A stretch of DNA of 64,000 nt, taken from assembly GCA_027622715.1 (NCBI GenBank), contig JAQBYN010000013.1:16750-80749 (forward strand), read 5' to 3'. The notes below the pieces were generated by a model. It did not search any database, was not told the DNA's origin, and was given only the letters and a program-made list of their open reading frames with translations. This document shows positions 1 to 8,643 of the stretch, one piece after another. The translations under genes and the position numbers were made by a program. The stretch is from Pseudomonadota bacterium. Its GTDB lineage: Bacteria; Pseudomonadota; Alphaproteobacteria; SHVP01. Each line of letters opens with the position of its first letter. Within the stretch, counting starts at the first letter, position 1.

Positions 1-563
1 AATCGGAAAGAAGCAGAGTCGAGGAAACCGGCGCGGCGGTGACAATCGTAGACGCATTCGATGGCGCCGCAGTTGGCGCTGCGATCGCCGGCGCAGGGCA
101 ACTCGACGCGATCATCTGCACCTTGGGTGGAAAGCCCGGCGACGAGCCGCGGGTCGATTTCCCCGGCGCAAAACATTGCATCGACGCCGCGAAGACCGCG
201 GGAATCAATCGCTTCCTGTTCGTTACGGCAATTGGCTGCGGCGACACGTGGGATACACTGGAAGAAAAGGCCCAGCAATTTCTGGGGCCTGCCATAAAGG
301 CAAAGAATCAAGCCGAGGCCTATTTGTTCTCAAGCGGACTCGACTACACGGTCCTTAGGCCCGGCGGTCTGTCGGACGATCCGGTCACCGGGGATGGCTT
401 CTTGACCCAAGATGTAGGCGTGCTCGGCACGGTCACGCGCGCCGATGTCGCGGCGCAGCTTGTGCGGTGCCTGGAGAGCGACAAGACCAAGGGTCAGGTC
501 TATCAGGTCCTCGATCGCAATCAGTTGCGGACCGCAACGCCGTTCGTCGAAATGGTGCTGTAG
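1..563 (+). CDS. NAD(P)-binding oxidoreductase, atypical SDR/NmrA-like (5' truncated)
   Basis: The reading frame is open from the left edge of the window (first full codon at base 3), so the gene begins upstream. A GTG at 39 lies inside the fold and is not a convincing start. The visible 187 residues match the C-terminal two thirds of an atypical short-chain dehydrogenase (NAD(P)H-binding, PF13460 type): a VxxVTAIG-like strand (LFVTAIGCGD), a Lys/Glu-rich helix (KAKNQAEAYL) and the family motif YTVLRPGGL. The N-terminal glycine-rich dinucleotide loop lies outside the window. These proteins are cytosolic and often reduce quinones, flavins or small carbonyls; the substrate cannot be told. It converges on the isochorismatase-like gene, with 6 bases between the stop codons. 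Confidence 0.8.
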   Translation, partial: SERSRVEETGAAVTIVDAFDGAAVGAAIAGAGQLDAIICTLGGKPGDEPRVDFPGAKHCIDAAKTAGINRFLFVTAIGCGDTWDTLEEKAQQFLGPAIKAKNQAEAYLFSSGLDYTVLRPGGLSDDPVTGDGFLTQDVGVLGTVTRADVAAQLVRCLESDKTKGQVYQVLDRNQLRTATPFVEMVL

Positions 564-569
564 TTGTTG

Positions 570-1280
570 CTACTCGGCCGCCGCTGCTTGCTGATTGCCC
601 GCGCGCAGCAGAGCCACCACTTCGTCGGTGGTTTGGACATCGCCGAAATTAATAACAAATGAGTAAAGTGCGGCGGCGTGTTGGTCGTCGGTGGAGGCCG
701 AACACGCATCGGAAACCATGAGCGTCCTGTAGTTGAGCATCATCGCGTCGCGCGCTGTCGACTCGCAGCAGACGTTCGTTGCGGTTCCGGTGACGAGTAC
801 GGTGTTGATGCCGCGGGTTCGCAGAACTTGATCAAGATCGGACGACCCCTGAATGAACGCGCTATAGCGCGATTTTCGTACCGTCAGGTCCTCGTCCCGC
901 GGCAATAGTGTCTGATAGAGTTCATGCCCATGCGCCCCCTCTGACATCGCCTCGGTGCGTCGTTTGGACCCCGCTGGCGTGGAGAGCTCACGGTGGAAGT
1001 GCGACCAGCTCTCGAGCGATTCTTTTGTGACCGTATTGAGAATCCAAACCACGGTGCCGCCAGATGCGCGGATCGCATCCGCCAGCCGATTGATATTGGG
1101 GCAGGTGCTTGCGGCCTCCGCGACATAAGCGTGCCCGGCGCCCTCTTTCACAAATGCATTTTGCATGTCGACAACAACAAGTGCGGTCCGTGACGGGCGC
1201 AGCGTTTCATATGCGTGGAGCCGGCCACGTCTTTGGATGACGCGTTCCTCAACATCGGCGGGAATCCGAAAATTATGCAT
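570..1280 (-). CDS. isochorismatase-family cysteine hydrolase
   Basis: A 236-residue protein with the whole isochorismatase-like hydrolase fold. The catalytic triad of the family is visible: Asp38 in ALVVVDMQNAF, Lys136 in TVRKSRYSAF, and Cys171 in the signature TGTATNVCCESTARDA. Members hydrolyse isochorismate, nicotinamide, N-carbamoyl compounds, ureidoacrylate or biuret. The specificity here is unknown. The ATG overlaps the stop of the upstream VOC gene (ATGA), so the two are probably translationally coupled in a leftward operon that starts with the lipoprotein gene. A soluble cytosolic enzyme is expected because there is no signal peptide. Confidence 0.88.
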   Translation of the reverse strand: MHNFRIPADVEERVIQRRGRLHAYETLRPSRTALVVVDMQNAFVKEGAGHAYVAEAASTCPNINRLADAIRASGGTVVWILNTVTKESLESWSHFHRELSTPAGSKRRTEAMSEGAHGHELYQTLLPRDEDLTVRKSRYSAFIQGSSDLDQVLRTRGINTVLVTGTATNVCCESTARDAMMLNYRTLMVSDACSASTDDQHAAALYSFVINFGDVQTTDEVVALLRAGNQQAAAAE

Positions 1281-1666
1281 CAGGTGTCTCCGTTAGCCGG
1301 TTGGTACATATGGAACTCGTTACCATAGAGGTCGACGAAACGCGCCGTAACGCCCCAGGGTTCGCTCATGGGCGGATCGTTGAAATGAACGCCACGGGCT
1401 TTGAGCCTCTCATAGCTCGCTACGCAATCGTCAGTTTCAACCACAAACACGGGCGACTTACCGACGCCCGAGTCGTCGCGGTACTGTGGCCGCTGATCGA
1501 GCACAAGCGTCAGGTCAGGCTGGTCGGGTGATGCCACGGTCAGCCAGCGGGTTCCGTCCGCATAGGTCTCATCTTGGTGTTTCACGAAACCAAGCTTGTC
1601 GGCATACCAGCGATGGGCCTCGTCACAATCCGACACGTGAACCGTGATCTGACTGATCCTAAGCAT
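1280..1666 (-). CDS. VOC-family (glyoxalase/dioxygenase-fold) protein
   Basis: A 128-residue protein with the paired beta-alpha-beta-beta-beta modules of the vicinal oxygen chelate superfamily: an N-terminal ITVHVSD strand followed by AHRWYADKLGF, then a second half ending VDLYGNEFHMYQP. The GNEFHMYQP segment is the typical C-terminal VOC strand, whose Glu often binds metal. VOC members include glyoxalase I, extradiol dioxygenases and antibiotic-resistance proteins; nothing here sets the substrate. The gene is coupled on both sides: its ATG overlaps the stop of the upstream lipoprotein gene by one base, and its stop overlaps the start of the hydrolase gene. Confidence 0.85.
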   Translation of the reverse strand: MLRISQITVHVSDCDEAHRWYADKLGFVKHQDETYADGTRWLTVASPDQPDLTLVLDQRPQYRDDSGVGKSPVFVVETDDCVASYERLKARGVHFNDPPMSEPWGVTARFVDLYGNEFHMYQPANGDT

Positions 1667-1944
1667 TAATCCACGACCGGCGGCTTGCCGATCTTTGGCA
1701 AACTAAATCGCCCGGGCGGCTCTAGAATTGGGTTACCGTTTTCGTCATGGCGGACCTCGCTGACGACCCGGTTCGGCTGGAAGAAACGCTTGAACATATA
1801 GTCGTCGCGCAGTTCAAATCGCGGAATGATTTCGGCGCAGCCGCCCGCGAAGAGGAGAAGGCTCGCCGCGAGGGCGATCAAGTGCAAAGATGGCCGATTC
1901 CCGGTCGCGACGCGGTAGCTGGGCCTTTTCAAACGGTGTCCCAT
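1666..1944 (-). CDS. small putative lipoprotein
   Basis: I place the start at the ATG at 1944, giving 92 residues that open with MGHRLKRPSYR, then a hydrophobic stretch ending in the lipobox LLFAGGC. That is the pattern of a type II signal peptide with lipidation on Cys. The mature part is about 57 residues, charged and proline-rich (NPILEPPGRFSLPKIGKPP), with no domain I recognise. The frame stays open to an ATG at 2094, and an ATG at 1980 is another possible start; both would put about 12-50 extra residues before the signal sequence, so I prefer 1944, although no clear Shine-Dalgarno sequence precedes it. It is the first gene of the leftward set. Confidence 0.6.
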   Translation of the reverse strand: MGHRLKRPSYRVATGNRPSLHLIALAASLLLFAGGCAEIIPRFELRDDYMFKRFFQPNRVVSEVRHDENGNPILEPPGRFSLPKIGKPPVVD

Positions 1945-2142
1945 GGGGCCACAGTAGCTGACTGAGCTCTCTTCGGTCATATCGCGTTCTTGCCACCGCC
2001 AACGGATGTCGTCAGCGGGAGGGTAGCGACACCGTTGGAAATAGTCACCATTCAGCATCGGAAGGTTCAAATTGCTGCAACACCATGACTGCACCGCGGC
2101 TCAGTTCCGCGCCGCGGGGCGGGGCCACCGGGTAGGCGCGGC

Positions 2143-3537
2143 ATGACCGATCTGTTTCGCCTCACGGCAAAGCAACTGACCGAAGGATATCAACACGGCG
2201 ACTTCACGCCGCAAGAGGTCGCTCGGGCGGTTGTTGATCGTGTGTTAGACCTAAACGAAGCGCTCAACTGCTTCTGTCACATCGATTCGGAGCGGGCCCT
2301 TGCCGACGCAGTGGAGTCTGGTAAGCGGTGGGCGAGGGGCGCGCCGCTCAGCCCTCTCGATGGCGTGCCGGTCTCCGTCAAAGACCTTCTGCTGACCAAG
2401 GGCTGGCCGACCCTTTTCGGTTCGCTGGCCACGGACCCGGATCAGAACTGGGACGCTGACGCACCAGCCGTTAGCAACTTGAGGCGCGGCGGAGTCGTAT
2501 TCTTCGGCAAGACGACAACCCCGGAGTGGGGACATAAGGGCGCGACCGACAGCCGCCGCCACGGCATCACGCGCAACCCGTGGAATACCGCGCTGACACC
2601 CGGCGGCTCAAGTGGCGGCGCGGCGGCGGCGCTGGCGAGCGGCATGGGCCCACTGGCGATAGGCAGCGATGGCGGAGGCTCGTGTAGGACCCCTGCGAAT
2701 TTCTGCGGCGTGGTCGGCATGAAACCCAGCCACGGCCGCGTGCCGGTCTGGCCGCCTAGCACCTGGGGGCATTTGACGACGCCGGGGCCGATGGCCCGCA
2801 CCGTAGAGGACGCCGCCAATATGCTGTCTTCGATGAGCACCCCCGATATTCGGGATCCGCTCACCCGTCCTGACAATCCGTTCGACGCCATCAATAATCT
2901 CAAGGGCGGAGTCGCTGGTTTGCGCATCGCGCTCAGCCCGGGTCTTGGTCATCCGGTTAAGAAGGAAATCGCCGACACGATCGTCCAAGCGTCGGCGCGC
3001 TTCGGTGAGTTGGGCGCAATTGTCGAGGAAGCGGAACCGAACATCGGCGATGTTAGCGAGCTATTCCGGACCTTTTTCTTCGTCGGCGCCGCTGTAACAG
3101 TGAAGAGCATCCCGAACGAAAAACACGCGTTGCTTGAAGACCTCTATAGGCAGGTCGCCGCTATCGGTGCCAAAATTTCGGCAACCGACTACGCTGAAGC
3201 GGTTCGGGCATCGACGGACCTACGCCAGCGCATGGCGGTGTTCCACCAGACCTACGACCTCGTTCTGACGGCCACAAACGCGGTCCTACCCTATCCCGTG
3301 GGAATGGTCGGGCCGGCCCAGGACAGCGAAGGGAAATGGGACAACATCACGTCAACGCTTTTCCCGATTAATCTGTCCGGGCAGCCGGCGATCACCATAC
3401 CCTGCGGCCAGGCGCAAAACGGGTTACCCATCGGTCTTCAGCTTGTCGCAGCCACTGGGCGCGACGATCTGGTGCTACGGGCGGCTTACGCATTCGAAGA
3501 AGCTGCCGGATTGGCAAATCAAATGGCGCCAATCTAG
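2143..3537 (+). CDS. amidase (amidase-signature family)
   Basis: A 464-residue enzyme of the amidase signature family, which uses a Ser-cisSer-Lys triad to hydrolyse amide bonds. All three residues are present: Lys80 in PVSVKDLLLTKG, Ser156 in the glycine/serine-rich LTPGGSSGGAAAA, and the nucleophile Ser180 in GSDGGGSCRTPANFCG. It is close to family length and appears complete. It could act on small amides, nitrile-derived amides or carbamoyl compounds; GatA is unlikely because no gatC or gatB lies nearby. It is transcribed away from the leftward set, with about 200 bases between that may hold promoters for both. A second, different amidase lies at 40302. Confidence 0.88.
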   Translation: MTDLFRLTAKQLTEGYQHGDFTPQEVARAVVDRVLDLNEALNCFCHIDSERALADAVESGKRWARGAPLSPLDGVPVSVKDLLLTKGWPTLFGSLATDPDQNWDADAPAVSNLRRGGVVFFGKTTTPEWGHKGATDSRRHGITRNPWNTALTPGGSSGGAAAALASGMGPLAIGSDGGGSCRTPANFCGVVGMKPSHGRVPVWPPSTWGHLTTPGPMARTVEDAANMLSSMSTPDIRDPLTRPDNPFDAINNLKGGVAGLRIALSPGLGHPVKKEIADTIVQASARFGELGAIVEEAEPNIGDVSELFRTFFFVGAAVTVKSIPNEKHALLEDLYRQVAAIGAKISATDYAEAVRASTDLRQRMAVFHQTYDLVLTATNAVLPYPVGMVGPAQDSEGKWDNITSTLFPINLSGQPAITIPCGQAQNGLPIGLQLVAATGRDDLVLRAAYAFEEAAGLANQMAPI

Positions 3538-3591
3538 CCGCTCCACCAGCGCCTCAAGATTGGTATAGTCAGCGCAAATAGGAGTGATTCG

Positions 3592-4308
3592 ATGAGCGTT
3601 CGAGAAGCGACCAATATCAACGACCTAGGGATTGCCCGCGACATCGACATCTTCGACCGGCTCGCCAATTGGCAGGGCCTTGATGTTGTTGATTGCGGGT
3701 GTGGTGACGGCAGCCTGGCCAAGGGCCTGGCGAAGCGCGGTGCGACGGTGACCGGCCTTGAGCCGGATCCGGCCCAAGCGGCCAAGAACCGCGCCGCCGA
3801 TCCAGTGCCGAACGTGACGCTCCTAGAGGCACATGCGCAGTCGATCCCACGCGAAGACAGCAGCGTCGACGCCGTCGTCTTCAGCAAGTCGCTTCATCAT
3901 GTGCCTTTCGATGAGATGGACAATGCCTTGCGGGAAGCTGCGCGCGTTTTGAAGCCCGCCGGATTCCTTTATGTGTTGGAGCCCGACATCCGCGGACAAT
4001 TCTCCCAGATGGTGAAGCCATTCCACGACGAAACGGTCGTCCGCGCTAAAGCCCTCGAAGCCCTGGACCGGACGGCAAGCAAGGTGTTCGGCAAGATGGA
4101 AGAGTACTGGTACACCAACGTCCTCACTTTTCCGGACTTCGAAACGTTGGAAAAACGCATGTCTGGATCGACGTTCAACGAAATCGATGCTCGTCGTGTT
4201 GACACCCCGGAAGTGCGCGCCGCGTTCGAAGCGGGCAAAGCTGAAGACGGCTACGCGTTCACTAATCTGATGCGGGTGCAACTCTATCGCGATCCAAAGA
4301 CTAAGTAG
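3592..4308 (+). CDS. class I SAM-dependent methyltransferase
   Basis: A 238-residue protein with the Rossmann-like methyltransferase fold. SAM-binding motif I is VVDCGCGDGSLAKGLA at about residue 32, followed by the acidic end of strand 2 in VTGLEPDPAQ. The Methyltransf_11-type motif SKSLHHVPFDEM follows, then REAARVLKPAGFLYVLEPD. The C-terminal half has no feature I can link to a substrate. It begins 54 bases after the amidase and is followed after 24 bases by the NAD(P)HX repair gene, so co-transcription is possible. No signal peptide is present and a cytosolic location is expected. Confidence 0.85.
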   Translation: MSVREATNINDLGIARDIDIFDRLANWQGLDVVDCGCGDGSLAKGLAKRGATVTGLEPDPAQAAKNRAADPVPNVTLLEAHAQSIPREDSSVDAVVFSKSLHHVPFDEMDNALREAARVLKPAGFLYVLEPDIRGQFSQMVKPFHDETVVRAKALEALDRTASKVFGKMEEYWYTNVLTFPDFETLEKRMSGSTFNEIDARRVDTPEVRAAFEAGKAEDGYAFTNLMRVQLYRDPKTK

Positions 4309-4332
4309 CAACGCGCCTGAAGGGCGGCCAAG

Positions 4333-5817
4333 GTGAGCGGCGTCGACCGCGACCACCACCTGCTGAGCGTCGACGAGATGTACGCGGTCGACGCAGCCGC
4401 CATTGCCTCCGGTGTACCGGGTATCCAACTCATGGAATCCGCTGGCCGGGCGGTCGCTGATGACATCCGAATTCATTACACGCCGCGGTCGACGGTGGTG
4501 TTGTGCGGTCCCGGCAATAACGGTGGCGACGGATTTGTCGTAGCGCGGCTGCTTGAGGCTGCGGGCTGGCCGGTTCAGGTCGCCCTTTTAGGGGATCGCG
4601 CGAAATTGGCGGGCGATGCGGCCCTGGCCGCCGCCGCCTGGCCCCATCAAGTTCTCGACCTAGCTGCCGAGGTTTTGGTGGACGCCGACCTTGTGATCGA
4701 TGCCGTGTTCGGGGCCGGACTGACCCGCGCGGTTGACGGCATCGCCCGCCAGACCCTCGAGGCGGTTGCCGCGAGCGGCGCACGGGTCGTTGCCATCGAT
4801 ATCCCAAGCGGGGTGGACGGGAATACCGGTGCGGCGTTGGGCTACGCCGTCCAGGCGGATCGGTGTGTCACATTTTTTCGCAAGAAATCGGGACACTGCC
4901 TTTTGCCGGGCCGGGCTCTTTGTGGCGTCTTGCGGGTCGCCGACATTGGAATAACGGACCGGGTAATTGAATCCATTCGACCAATGACCTGGGAAAACCA
5001 TCCGGATCTTTGGAAAGATGCGATGCGGTGGCCAGCTTCGGAGAGTCACAAATACACCCGCGGATTTGCCGTGGTGGTGAGCGGGGGCGCCGAAACGACT
5101 GGCGCACCGCGGCTCGCGGCGCGCGCTGCATTGCGCGCCGGGGCCGGCGTGGTCAGCGTGGCTTGTCCGCCAGACGCGCTTCTGGTGTTGGCGGCAAGCC
5201 TAACCGCCGTGATGACCAGGGTGATCCACGATGTCGAGGACCTGCAAACACTCGCGTCGGATCGGCGCTGCACCGCCAGCCTGATTGGCCCCGGGAACGG
5301 CGTCGGCGATATCACCCGAAGGAACACGCTCGCGTTGCTGAAACTAGAAAAGCCGTGCGTGATCGACGCTGACGCGCTTTCGGTTTTCGGAGACGCGCCC
5401 AACGACCTGTTTGCGGCTTTGAACGGAAACTGCGTGCTCACACCCCACGATGGTGAGTTCGCACGGGTTTTTGGCGCACTCCCGGGAAGCCGGCTAGCCC
5501 GTGCCCGCGCGGCTGCCGCTAACTGTGGCGCGGTCGTGTTGCTAAAAGGTGGCGACACTGTGGTCGCGTCTCCTGATGGCCGCGCGACCATCACAACAAA
5601 TGCGCCGCCAGATCTTGCAACCGCTGGCGCAGGCGATGTGCTTGCCGGAATTGTGCTTGGGCTGCTTGCGCAGGGGATCCCTGCGTTCGAGGCGGCGAGC
5701 GCCGCGGCATGGCTACACGCGGACGCTGCGCGCCGATTTGGCCCCGGTCTTATCGCGGAAGATTTGAGCGACCTCCTACCGCAGTCACTCCGATATGTGC
5801 GAGACCAAATATCTTAG
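4333..5817 (+). CDS. nnr: bifunctional NAD(P)H-hydrate epimerase / ADP-dependent dehydratase
   Basis: A 494-residue fusion that repairs hydrated NADH and NADPH. The N-terminal YjeF_N domain (about 1-210) epimerises S- and R-NAD(P)HX and shows its nucleotide-binding loop in CGPGNNGGDGFVVARL. The C-terminal YjeF_C, ribokinase-like domain (about 225-490) dehydrates S-NAD(P)HX using ADP; LLKGGDTVVASPDG and DLATAGAGDVLAGI are its hallmarks, the latter carrying the catalytic Asp. The GTG at 4333 gives the usual N-terminus, with LLSVDEMYAVDAAA about 10 residues in. Many alphaproteobacteria carry this fusion. It is the last gene before the 292-base spacer that leads to tRNA-Leu. Confidence 0.94.
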   Translation: MSGVDRDHHLLSVDEMYAVDAAAIASGVPGIQLMESAGRAVADDIRIHYTPRSTVVLCGPGNNGGDGFVVARLLEAAGWPVQVALLGDRAKLAGDAALAAAAWPHQVLDLAAEVLVDADLVIDAVFGAGLTRAVDGIARQTLEAVAASGARVVAIDIPSGVDGNTGAALGYAVQADRCVTFFRKKSGHCLLPGRALCGVLRVADIGITDRVIESIRPMTWENHPDLWKDAMRWPASESHKYTRGFAVVVSGGAETTGAPRLAARAALRAGAGVVSVACPPDALLVLAASLTAVMTRVIHDVEDLQTLASDRRCTASLIGPGNGVGDITRRNTLALLKLEKPCVIDADALSVFGDAPNDLFAALNGNCVLTPHDGEFARVFGALPGSRLARARAAAANCGAVVLLKGGDTVVASPDGRATITTNAPPDLATAGAGDVLAGIVLGLLAQGIPAFEAASAAAWLHADAARRFGPGLIAEDLSDLLPQSLRYVRDQIS

Positions 5818-6109
5818 AGAATTTCGTTTATAATCAATTAAGTAAATAACTATCTTAATCCACCAGGTGATCCGGTGAGGTGCTGAATCGCGGGGTGTGG
5901 TGTGGAACCGCGCCTCATGTGCTCGCCAAAAAGCGAACCTGTTTGGCAGGAAAATTAGGTCCCTGAGCTGGGCCCGATGAAACCTCGGGCTGGGCAACAA
6001 ACCGACCCACGAAAATGATCTTTGGTGGCACTCTCAGAATGTTATACAAGGGCCGCTCTCGCCATCCCAGTCGGCCCACCCGGCCTGGCGTGGCATTCCA
6101 AAATATCCT
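5818..6109 (+). other. 292-base spacer before tRNA-Leu
   Basis: No protein gene is apparent here. The first 50 bases after the nnr stop are AT-rich. A GC-rich central part follows (about 5865-6000) with short self-complementary pieces, such as GCCCGA at about 5973 pairing with TCGGGC at about 5985. It does not show the hallmarks of 6S, SRP, RNase P or tmRNA. The last part holds the likely promoter of the tRNA. Confidence 0.4.
6022..6048 (+). promoter_or_regulatory. possible promoter of tRNA-Leu/tig
   Basis: TTGGTG at 6022-6027 and TATACA at 6043-6048 resemble -35 and -10 boxes. The 15-base spacer is shorter than the usual 17, so the -35 is doubtful. The -10 lies about 62 bases before the mature 5' end of the tRNA, leaving room for a leader. 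Confidence 0.3.
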
Positions 6110-6196
6110 GCGGGCGTGGTGGAACTGGTAGACACGCTAGGTTTAGGTCCTAGTGGGCTTTAGCCTTTGGGGGTTCGAGTCCCTCCGCCCGCACCA
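6110..6196 (+). tRNA. tRNA-Leu (anticodon UAG)
   Basis: An 87-base class II tRNA with encoded CCA. The acceptor stem GCGGGCG pairs with CGCCCGC, the anticodon stem CTAGG pairs with CCTAG, and the seven-base loop TTTAGGT puts TAG at the anticodon. A long variable arm (GGGCTTTAGCC) identifies leucine. The T arm contains GGTTCGAGTCC. It lies 41 bases before tig, so the two may share a transcript from which the tRNA is cut out. Confidence 0.97.
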
Positions 6197-6237
6197 GTAC
6201 CATCGTCACGGCGACAAGGATCATCCCGGTTAGACCC

Positions 6238-7704
6238 ATGCAGATTACAGAAACAGCCTCAGAAGGCCTGAAGCGCTCGTACAAGGTCGTCGTCACCTCT
6301 GATGCAATTGAAGAAAACATCAAGAAAAAGCTGGCCGCCATTGGCGATCAGGCGCGATTGCCAGGGTTTCGGCCGGGAAAAATTCCGGCGAAAGTCCTGC
6401 GTGCCCGGTTCGGGAAGTCGATCCTAGGCGAGGTCTTGCAAGAAACGGTCGACGAAACCCTGCGCAAAACGCTGGACGACAACAACATTCGGCCTGCGCT
6501 CCAACCGAAAATCGAAGTTTCAACATTCGATGAGGGCAAGGATCTCGAATACACGATGGACCTTGAGGTTCTCCCGGAGATCGTGCCGGTGGACTTCTCG
6601 AAGATCGAGCTGGAGAGGCTCGTCGCGGAGATCGAAGACAGTGAGGTCGAACGGGCGATCGAGAGCATCGCCGAGCAACAGAAGACGTTCAACACCGAGG
6701 AGGGTGCCGTTGCCAATGAGGGCGATGCCGTCCTGATCGATTTCGAAGGCGCGATTGATGGCGAACTCTTCGAGGGTGGTGCCGGCAAAGACAGCCAGAT
6801 CCAGCTCGGCTCCGGACAGTTTGTACCTGGGTTCGAGGAACAGTTGATAGGCGCTAAGGGCGGCGAGGACCGCGAAGTCTCGGTCACGTTCCCGGCGGAT
6901 TACCCCTATGACAAGCTGCGTGAAAAGAACGCGGTTTTCAAAGTGACCATTAAGGAAGTGCGCAAACCGAGTGTTCCGCCGGTAAATGATGAGTTGGCGA
7001 CCCGGCTAGGCCTTGAGGGGCTTGGGCAACTCAAGGAACGTGTGCGAGAGCAGCTGGTTGAGGAATATGGCCGGGTCTCTCGGCAGCGACTAAAGCGCGA
7101 CCTTCTCGACAAACTCGATGAGGCCCACGATTTTGAGCTACCGCCGTCATTGGTGGACAATGAGTTCGACGGTATTTGGCAACAGATCGAACGTGATCGC
7201 GAAGCGGGCTCCCTCGATCCAGACGACTCCGACAAGTCGGATGAGGTGCTCAAAGAAGACTACCGAAAAATCGCGTCGCGTCGTGTGAGGTTGGGCCTGC
7301 TCCTCTCGTCGGTCGGTGAGGCCAACAAGGTTACGGTCGGTCAAGATGAACTGAACCGCGCGATGGCAGTCCAGGCCCAGAGATTTCCGGGACAAGAGCA
7401 GGAAATATTCAAGTACTACAAAGAGAACCCGGAAGCCGCGATGCAGCTTCAAGCCCCGCTATTCGAGGATAAGGTCGTCGACTTCGTCCTTGAATTGGTC
7501 CACGTCTCGGAGCGCACGGTGCCGAAGGACGAACTCTTGGCGGATCCGGAATCGAGCGACAACGTTGAAAAAAAGGCCAAGAAGCCGGCCAAAAAGGCCA
7601 AAGCTGAGTCCGGGGCGACCAAAAAGAAAAGCGGCGACGATAGTGCTGCGGACAAACCGGCTACAAAACCGAAGGCGAAAAAGGCGGTCAAGAAAGAGGA
7701 CTAG
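6238..7704 (+). CDS. tig: trigger factor (ribosome-associated chaperone)
   Basis: A 488-residue trigger factor, the chaperone that binds at the ribosome exit tunnel and shields nascent chains. The N-terminal ribosome-binding domain has the signature [10 protein letters not shown] at residues 41-50. The FKBP-type prolyl isomerase domain spans about 155-245 ([16 protein letters not shown], then [16 protein letters not shown]). The helical substrate-binding C-domain runs to about 440. About 45 extra residues follow, rich in lysine and alanine ([23 protein letters not shown]), a basic tail that the E. coli protein lacks. It heads the quality-control block tig-clpP-clpX-lon. Confidence 0.97.
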   Translation: MQITETASEGLKRSYKVVVTSDAIEENIKKKLAAIGDQARLPGFRPGKIPAKVLRARFGKSILGEVLQETVDETLRKTLDDNNIRPALQPKIEVSTFDEGKDLEYTMDLEVLPEIVPVDFSKIELERLVAEIEDSEVERAIESIAEQQKTFNTEEGAVANEGDAVLIDFEGAIDGELFEGGAGKDSQIQLGSGQFVPGFEEQLIGAKGGEDREVSVTFPADYPYDKLREKNAVFKVTIKEVRKPSVPPVNDELATRLGLEGLGQLKERVREQLVEEYGRVSRQRLKRDLLDKLDEAHDFELPPSLVDNEFDGIWQQIERDREAGSLDPDDSDKSDEVLKEDYRKIASRRVRLGLLLSSVGEANKVTVGQDELNRAMAVQAQRFPGQEQEIFKYYKENPEAAMQLQAPLFEDKVVDFVLELVHVSERTVPKDELLADPESSDNVEKKAKKPAKKAKAESGATKKKSGDDSAADKPATKPKAKKAVKKED

Positions 7705-7768
7705 TTCTCGCCCCGTCACCGACCTATATGAACCTCTCGCAGTCCTGTCCAACAATCGGAAAACGACA

Positions 7769-8407
7769 ATGTCGGAAATCACTATGAACACGCTGGTACC
7801 GATGGTCGTTGAGCAGACCAATCGAGGCGAACGGGCCTATGACATCTTCTCGAGATTGCTCAAAGAACGGATTATCTTTCTTTCGGGACCAATTAATGAC
7901 GTCGTTTCAACACTTGTTACGGCGCAGCTTCTGTTTTTAGAAGCGGAGAATCCCGAAAAAGATATCGCGATGTACATCAATTCTCCCGGCGGTGTCGTGA
8001 CTTCCGGCCTCGCGATCTACGACACGATGCAATACATCCGCCCGGACGTGCAGACGTTGTGCACTGGTCAGGCTGCAAGCATGGGTTCGTTACTCCTGGC
8101 CGCAGGCGCAAAAGGTAAGCGGTTCGCGCTACCGCACGCGCGGGTCATGGTGCATCAGCCGATGGGCGGATTTCAGGGACAAGCCTCCGACATTGAGATT
8201 CACGCGAAAGAGATACTCGATACGCGGCAGCGGTTAAATCAGATCTACGTCAAACACACCGGCCAAAAAATTGACGTGATCGAGGAGGCCCTAGAGCGCG
8301 ACCGTTTCCTGTCGGGACCCGATGCGGTGAAATTCGGTCTGATCGACGAGGTGGTCGAGAAGCGCGCAGCACCGGTCGAAGGGCAGACTGACGCCGGGAA
8401 GAAATAG
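7769..8407 (+). CDS. clpP: ATP-dependent Clp protease proteolytic subunit
   Basis: A 212-residue serine protease that forms the double seven-membered ring degrading substrates delivered by ClpX or ClpA. The catalytic triad is Ser104 in [11 protein letters not shown], His129 in [11 protein letters not shown] and Asp178 in LERDRFLS, with the spacing of E. coli ClpP. I chose the ATG at 7769 ([11 protein letters not shown]) because the longer open frame upstream runs into the end of tig in another frame. A start at 7784 is also possible. It lies 64 bases after tig and before clpX. Confidence 0.97.
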   Translation: MSEITMNTLVPMVVEQTNRGERAYDIFSRLLKERIIFLSGPINDVVSTLVTAQLLFLEAENPEKDIAMYINSPGGVVTSGLAIYDTMQYIRPDVQTLCTGQAASMGSLLLAAGAKGKRFALPHARVMVHQPMGGFQGQASDIEIHAKEILDTRQRLNQIYVKHTGQKIDVIEEALERDRFLSGPDAVKFGLIDEVVEKRAAPVEGQTDAGKK

Positions 8408-8515
8408 AACCGTCGTGGTCGAACCGGTCCCGCGGCTGACTACTCAAGGTTTTGTACGTGGCGGCATGGCTCAACCCGTTGAACGGCAAGTTATTGGCGT
8501 TAACTCTGCTCGGCG

Positions 8516-8544
8516 TTGATAGGGGCGGTCCGTCATCGTTAACA
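8516..8544 (+). promoter_or_regulatory. possible promoter of clpX
   Basis: TTGATA at 8516-8521 and TTAACA at 8539-8544 are 17 bases apart, inside the 236-base clpP-clpX gap. The gap is long enough for clpX to have its own promoter, but the -10 match is poor. Confidence 0.25.
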
Positions 8545-8643
8545 AGATGCAGGATAAACTTCGCGTACAGGCGCAAGATTTAGGTTGTACGGTCAGCGGC
8601 CCACCGTCTACGATATTGCGGTTGTGGTGATTCGGGTGTGGCG

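Noticed and set aside
3823..4476. A 217-codon leftward open frame over the methyltransferase gene and nnr start
   Set aside because: It spans two sense genes with clear motifs and shows no domain of its own.
5818..6109. 6S RNA, tmRNA or SRP RNA in the spacer before tRNA-Leu
   Set aside because: None of the conserved blocks of these RNAs is visible; only short self-complementary pieces are present.
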